From Cyclobacterium jeungdonense (GTDB taxonomy: Bacteria; Bacteroidota; Bacteroidia; Cytophagales; Cyclobacteriaceae), in the NCBI RefSeq assembly GCF_010994275.1, contig NZ_WMCD01000002.1, positions 186,001 to 250,000 on the forward strand: a stretch of 64,000 bases of DNA, read 5' to 3'. Below the pieces are notes generated by a model that worked only from the letters and a program-made list of their open reading frames with translations, was not told the origin of the DNA and did no database searches. Position 1 is the first letter of the stretch; each line of letters begins with the position of its first letter. Position numbers and translations under genes: made by a program. This document shows, piece by piece, positions 61,470-64,000 of this stretch.

Positions 61470-63029
61470 ATGAGTATAACAATCAAAGTGCCTGCCGTGG
61501 GCGAATCCATCACTGAGGTTACTGTAGGGCAGTGGTTTAAAAATGATGGCGATATTGTAGAAATGGATGAAGTTCTATGTGAATTGGAATCTGACAAAGC
61601 TACTTTTGAGTTGACTGCGGAAGCGGCGGGAACGCTACACACAAAAGCTGAAGAAGGGGATACCCTGGAAATAGGAGCAGTCATTTGTGAAATCGATCCG
61701 GAAGGAACAGAATCCGCTGCATCCCAAAAACCAGCTGAAGAAGAAACCAAACCCTCCGGAAAAAGTGAAAAAGGCCCGAAAAAATCCGGGGAAGTTAAAG
61801 AAATGAAGGTCCCCACAGTGGGCGAATCCATTACCGAGGTAACGCTGGCGACCTGGCTCAAAGAAGATGGCGATCATGTATCCCTTGACGATATTATCGC
61901 TGAAGTGGATTCCGATAAAGCTACCTTTGAACTCCCGGCAGAAGCAACCGGTATATTAAGGCAGGTAGCGAAAGAAGGAGATACCCTGGAAATAGGGGGA
62001 CTGATATGTAAAATTGAGGTAACGGACGGAGTTCCTGATGAAGACGAGGGAAAAACGCACGAAAAAAGCAAGCAGGAATCCGACCATGCTGGTGGCAAAA
62101 AGGACGGAAATTATGCCACCGGCCATGCTTCACCTGCTGCATCAAAAATTTTGGCCGAAAAAGACATCGATCCCAAATCAGTAAATGGCACGGGCAAAGA
62201 TGGTCGTATCACCAAAGACGATGCGCTTAAAGCTGAGAAACCGAAAGCAACACCAAGCCCCGGCAAATCTCCATCAGCTGAAAAGGATAAATCTGAGCAA
62301 CCACCTGTTGCGTCAGCTAAAAAGGGAACGCGTGATAGCCGGAGGGAGAAAATGAGTTCGCTTAGAAAAACCATCTCCCGGCGCCTGGTTTCGGTAAAAA
62401 ATGAAACGGCCATGTTAACCACCTTTAACGAGGTAAACATGAAACCCATCATGGATCTGCGAAAGCAATATAAAGATAAATTTAAAGAGCGGTATGAAGT
62501 AAATCTGGGCTTCATGTCTTTCTTCACCAAAGCGGTATGTATCGCCTTGAAGGAATGGCCTGCAGTCAATGCTCAAATAGATGGCAATGAAATCATTTAC
62601 CATGATTTCTGTGACGTTTCCATTGCCGTATCCTCCCCCAAAGGGCTGGTAGTTCCGGTGATCCGAAATGCAGAGCAACTTTCATTTGCAGAGATTGAAA
62701 AAGAAGTGGTACGACTGGCGATTAAGGCGAGAGAAGGCAAACTGACCATTGATGAAATGACCGGAGGCACCTTTACCTTAACTAACGGGGGGATCTTTGG
62801 ATCCATGATGTCCACACCAATCATCAACGCTCCGCAAGCCGCCATTTTGGGTATGCATAATATTGTGGAAAGACCAATGGCTGTGAATGGTGAAGTTCAG
62901 ATTCTTCCCATGATGTACCTGGCTCTCTCATACGATCATCGAATTATTGACGGAAGGGAATCGGTAAGTTTTCTGGTGCGTGTGAAAGAACTACTGGAAG
63001 ATCCTTCCCGATTATTACTAGGTATTTAA
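61470..63029 (+). CDS. sucB: Dihydrolipoyl succinyltransferase (E2) with two lipoyl domains
   Basis: 519 residues. Two lipoyl domains in tandem (about 2-78 and 112-188), each with VGESITEVT and ESDKATFEL or DSDKATFEL, lysines at 43 and 150; then a charged linker, an E3/E1-binding domain (about 215-250, [14 protein letters not shown]), a second linker and the catalytic domain with [11 protein letters not shown] (His about 490, Asp about 494). E. coli SucB has one lipoyl domain; two are common in some other phyla. The DNA of the two domains is still alike (exact 14-base match at 61497 and 61818), so the duplication is recent or kept similar. It forms the complex core with SucA and Lpd. Confidence 0.95.
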   Translation: MSITIKVPAVGESITEVTVGQWFKNDGDIVEMDEVLCELESDKATFELTAEAAGTLHTKAEEGDTLEIGAVICEIDPEGTESAASQKPAEEETKPSGKSEKGPKKSGEVKEMKVPTVGESITEVTLATWLKEDGDHVSLDDIIAEVDSDKATFELPAEATGILRQVAKEGDTLEIGGLICKIEVTDGVPDEDEGKTHEKSKQESDHAGGKKDGNYATGHASPAASKILAEKDIDPKSVNGTGKDGRITKDDALKAEKPKATPSPGKSPSAEKDKSEQPPVASAKKGTRDSRREKMSSLRKTISRRLVSVKNETAMLTTFNEVNMKPIMDLRKQYKDKFKERYEVNLGFMSFFTKAVCIALKEWPAVNAQIDGNEIIYHDFCDVSIAVSSPKGLVVPVIRNAEQLSFAEIEKEVVRLAIKAREGKLTIDEMTGGTFTLTNGGIFGSMMSTPIINAPQAAILGMHNIVERPMAVNGEVQILPMMYLALSYDHRIIDGRESVSFLVRVKELLEDPSRLLLGI

Positions 63030-63092
63030 CTTTTTCTCACGTACTCCTGCCCAGACACGTCGTTAAGGCAGGGACTTAAACCACGATCAAGT

Positions 63093-64000
63093 ATGTATGA
63101 TTTAATCGTAATCGGTTCCGGACCAGGTGGTTATGTAGCTGCTATCAGGGCTGCTCAACTTGGCCTGAAAACCGCCATAATCGAAAAATATTCCACGCTT
63201 GGAGGCACCTGTCTGAACGTCGGCTGTATCCCATCCAAAGCCTTGCTGGACTCGTCCGAGCATTACCACAATGCGGCCCATACCTTCAAAAATCATGGCA
63301 TCGACCTGAAGGACTTGAAAGTGAACTTCAAACAAATGATCGAAAGGAAGCGGGAGGTTGTCAAGCAAAATGTGGAAGGTATCCAGTACCTGATGAAAAA
63401 AAACAAAATTGATGTTTTTCAGGGGTTAGGGTCTTTTAAAAATAAAAACACAGTAAGCATCGCCAAAGAGGATGGTAAAAAGGAAGAGATTGAAGGTAAA
63501 AACATTCTCATCGCTACCGGCTCCAAGCCTGCCAGCTTGCCTTTCATCTCGCTGGACAAGGAAAGAATCATCACGTCCACCGAGGCACTTGAGCTAAAAG
63601 AGGTACCCAAGCATTTGATTATCATTGGAGGAGGCGTTATTGGTTTGGAACTGGGTTCTGTATATGCAAGACTGGGAGCTAAGGTTTCGGTTGTTGAGTA
63701 CCTGGACAGCATTATCCCCACCATGGACAAAACTATGGGCAAAGAACTCCAAAAATCCCTCAAAAAGTTAGGAATGGAATTCTACCTCAAGCACAAAGTG
63801 ACCGGAGTAGAAAAAAAGGGCAAAGAAGTGACCGTTACGGCCCAGACTTCGAAAGAGGAAACAGTGAATCTCAAAGGAGATTATGTACTGGTCTCCATCG
63901 GAAGGAAACCCTATACCGAAGGTTTGAATACAGAAGCTGCCGGTGTAAAAGTGAATGATAAGGGTCAGGTAGAAGTAGACGAACACCTTAAAACATCGGC
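63093..64000 (+). CDS. lpd: Dihydrolipoyl dehydrogenase (E3), cut by window end
   Basis: 302 residues are visible and the frame is open at the window end; the full protein is usually about 465. FAD loop IGSGPGGYVAAIRA near 7-20; redox disulfide GGTCLNVGC (Cys40, Cys45); second NAD loop IIGGGVIGLELGS near 183. It reoxidises the lipoyl group of E2 and makes NADH. Third gene of the 2-oxoglutarate dehydrogenase operon; an E3 here may also serve pyruvate dehydrogenase. Confidence 0.95.
   Translation, partial: MYDLIVIGSGPGGYVAAIRAAQLGLKTAIIEKYSTLGGTCLNVGCIPSKALLDSSEHYHNAAHTFKNHGIDLKDLKVNFKQMIERKREVVKQNVEGIQYLMKKNKIDVFQGLGSFKNKNTVSIAKEDGKKEEIEGKNILIATGSKPASLPFISLDKERIITSTEALELKEVPKHLIIIGGGVIGLELGSVYARLGAKVSVVEYLDSIIPTMDKTMGKELQKSLKKLGMEFYLKHKVTGVEKKGKEVTVTAQTSKEETVNLKGDYVLVSIGRKPYTEGLNTEAAGVKVNDKGQVEVDEHLKTS

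Noticed and set aside
1..64000. CRISPR arrays, anti-phage systems, prophage or insertion sequences
   Set aside because: I found no spaced direct repeats, transposase, integrase, restriction or toxin-antitoxin genes by reading.

Overview
The window reads as a chromosomal segment of a Bacteroidota bacterium, most likely order Cytophagales and perhaps near the Cyclobacteriaceae (an inference from gene content, not a search). The indicators are a one-protein hybrid two-component regulator with propeller, histidine kinase, receiver and AraC domains; a TonB-type outer-membrane receptor with a carboxypeptidase-like N-terminal domain; the PSCyt/PSD1 plus DUF1501 pair; BshA of bacillithiol synthesis; a GH3-serine hydrolase fusion; and TAnnTTTG promoter-like motifs with weak ribosome binding sites. 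I saw no rRNA, tRNA, CRISPR array, intact insertion sequence or prophage module. Both ends cut through genes: a DUF2157 membrane protein on the left and dihydrolipoyl dehydrogenase on the right.

Left part (1-13.4 kb): a DUF2157/GDYXXLXY membrane pair, a four-helix membrane protein, a K+ channel-like protein with two RCK modules, a cytoplasmic SoxB-like metallophosphatase, a stand-alone 2-oxoacid dehydrogenase acyltransferase catalytic domain with a small membrane protein, then a minus-strand operon of an Omp85-like barrel, a lipoprotein serine hydrolase with C-terminal helices, and a C45-type autoproteolytic acyltransferase. An SMR transporter closes this part.

Accessory part (13.4-31.3 kb): loosely packed and rich in decayed genes. 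Intact genes include four NTF2/SnoaL-like proteins, a TonB-dependent receptor, a PQQ- and haem-dependent alcohol dehydrogenase lipoprotein beside a zinc alcohol dehydrogenase, a sulfotransferase, a GC-richer GH51 arabinofuranosidase, DoxX, a zinc-free MDR oxidoreductase, a DUF1801 protein and a beta-barrel porin. Between them lie remnants of DUF1801, RidA and glutathione peroxidase genes and one unidentified frameshifted gene.

Regulated catabolic locus (31.4-40.9 kb): a 1387-residue hybrid regulator is divergent from a three-gene set encoding a PSCyt/DUF1549/DUF1553 cytochrome protein, a DUF1501 protein and an exported sugar-phosphate isomerase-like TIM barrel. No SusC/SusD pair accompanies it.

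Right part (40.9-64 kb): dense housekeeping genes. Glutaminase and ClpB are separated by a strong terminator; then a sulfatase, RlmN, a TetR-like regulator, a minus-strand run of a small membrane protein, MutL and two rhomboid proteases, the GH3-serine hydrolase fusion, BshA, a fatty acid hydroxylase family protein, an NAD-binding epimerase-like protein, and the 2-oxoglutarate dehydrogenase operon sucA-sucB-lpd.

No single obvious new defence or mobile system is visible. The least explained units are the Omp85/serine hydrolase/C45 operon, the SoxB-like/acyltransferase/membrane protein run, and the PSCyt-DUF1501-isomerase set opposite the hybrid regulator.
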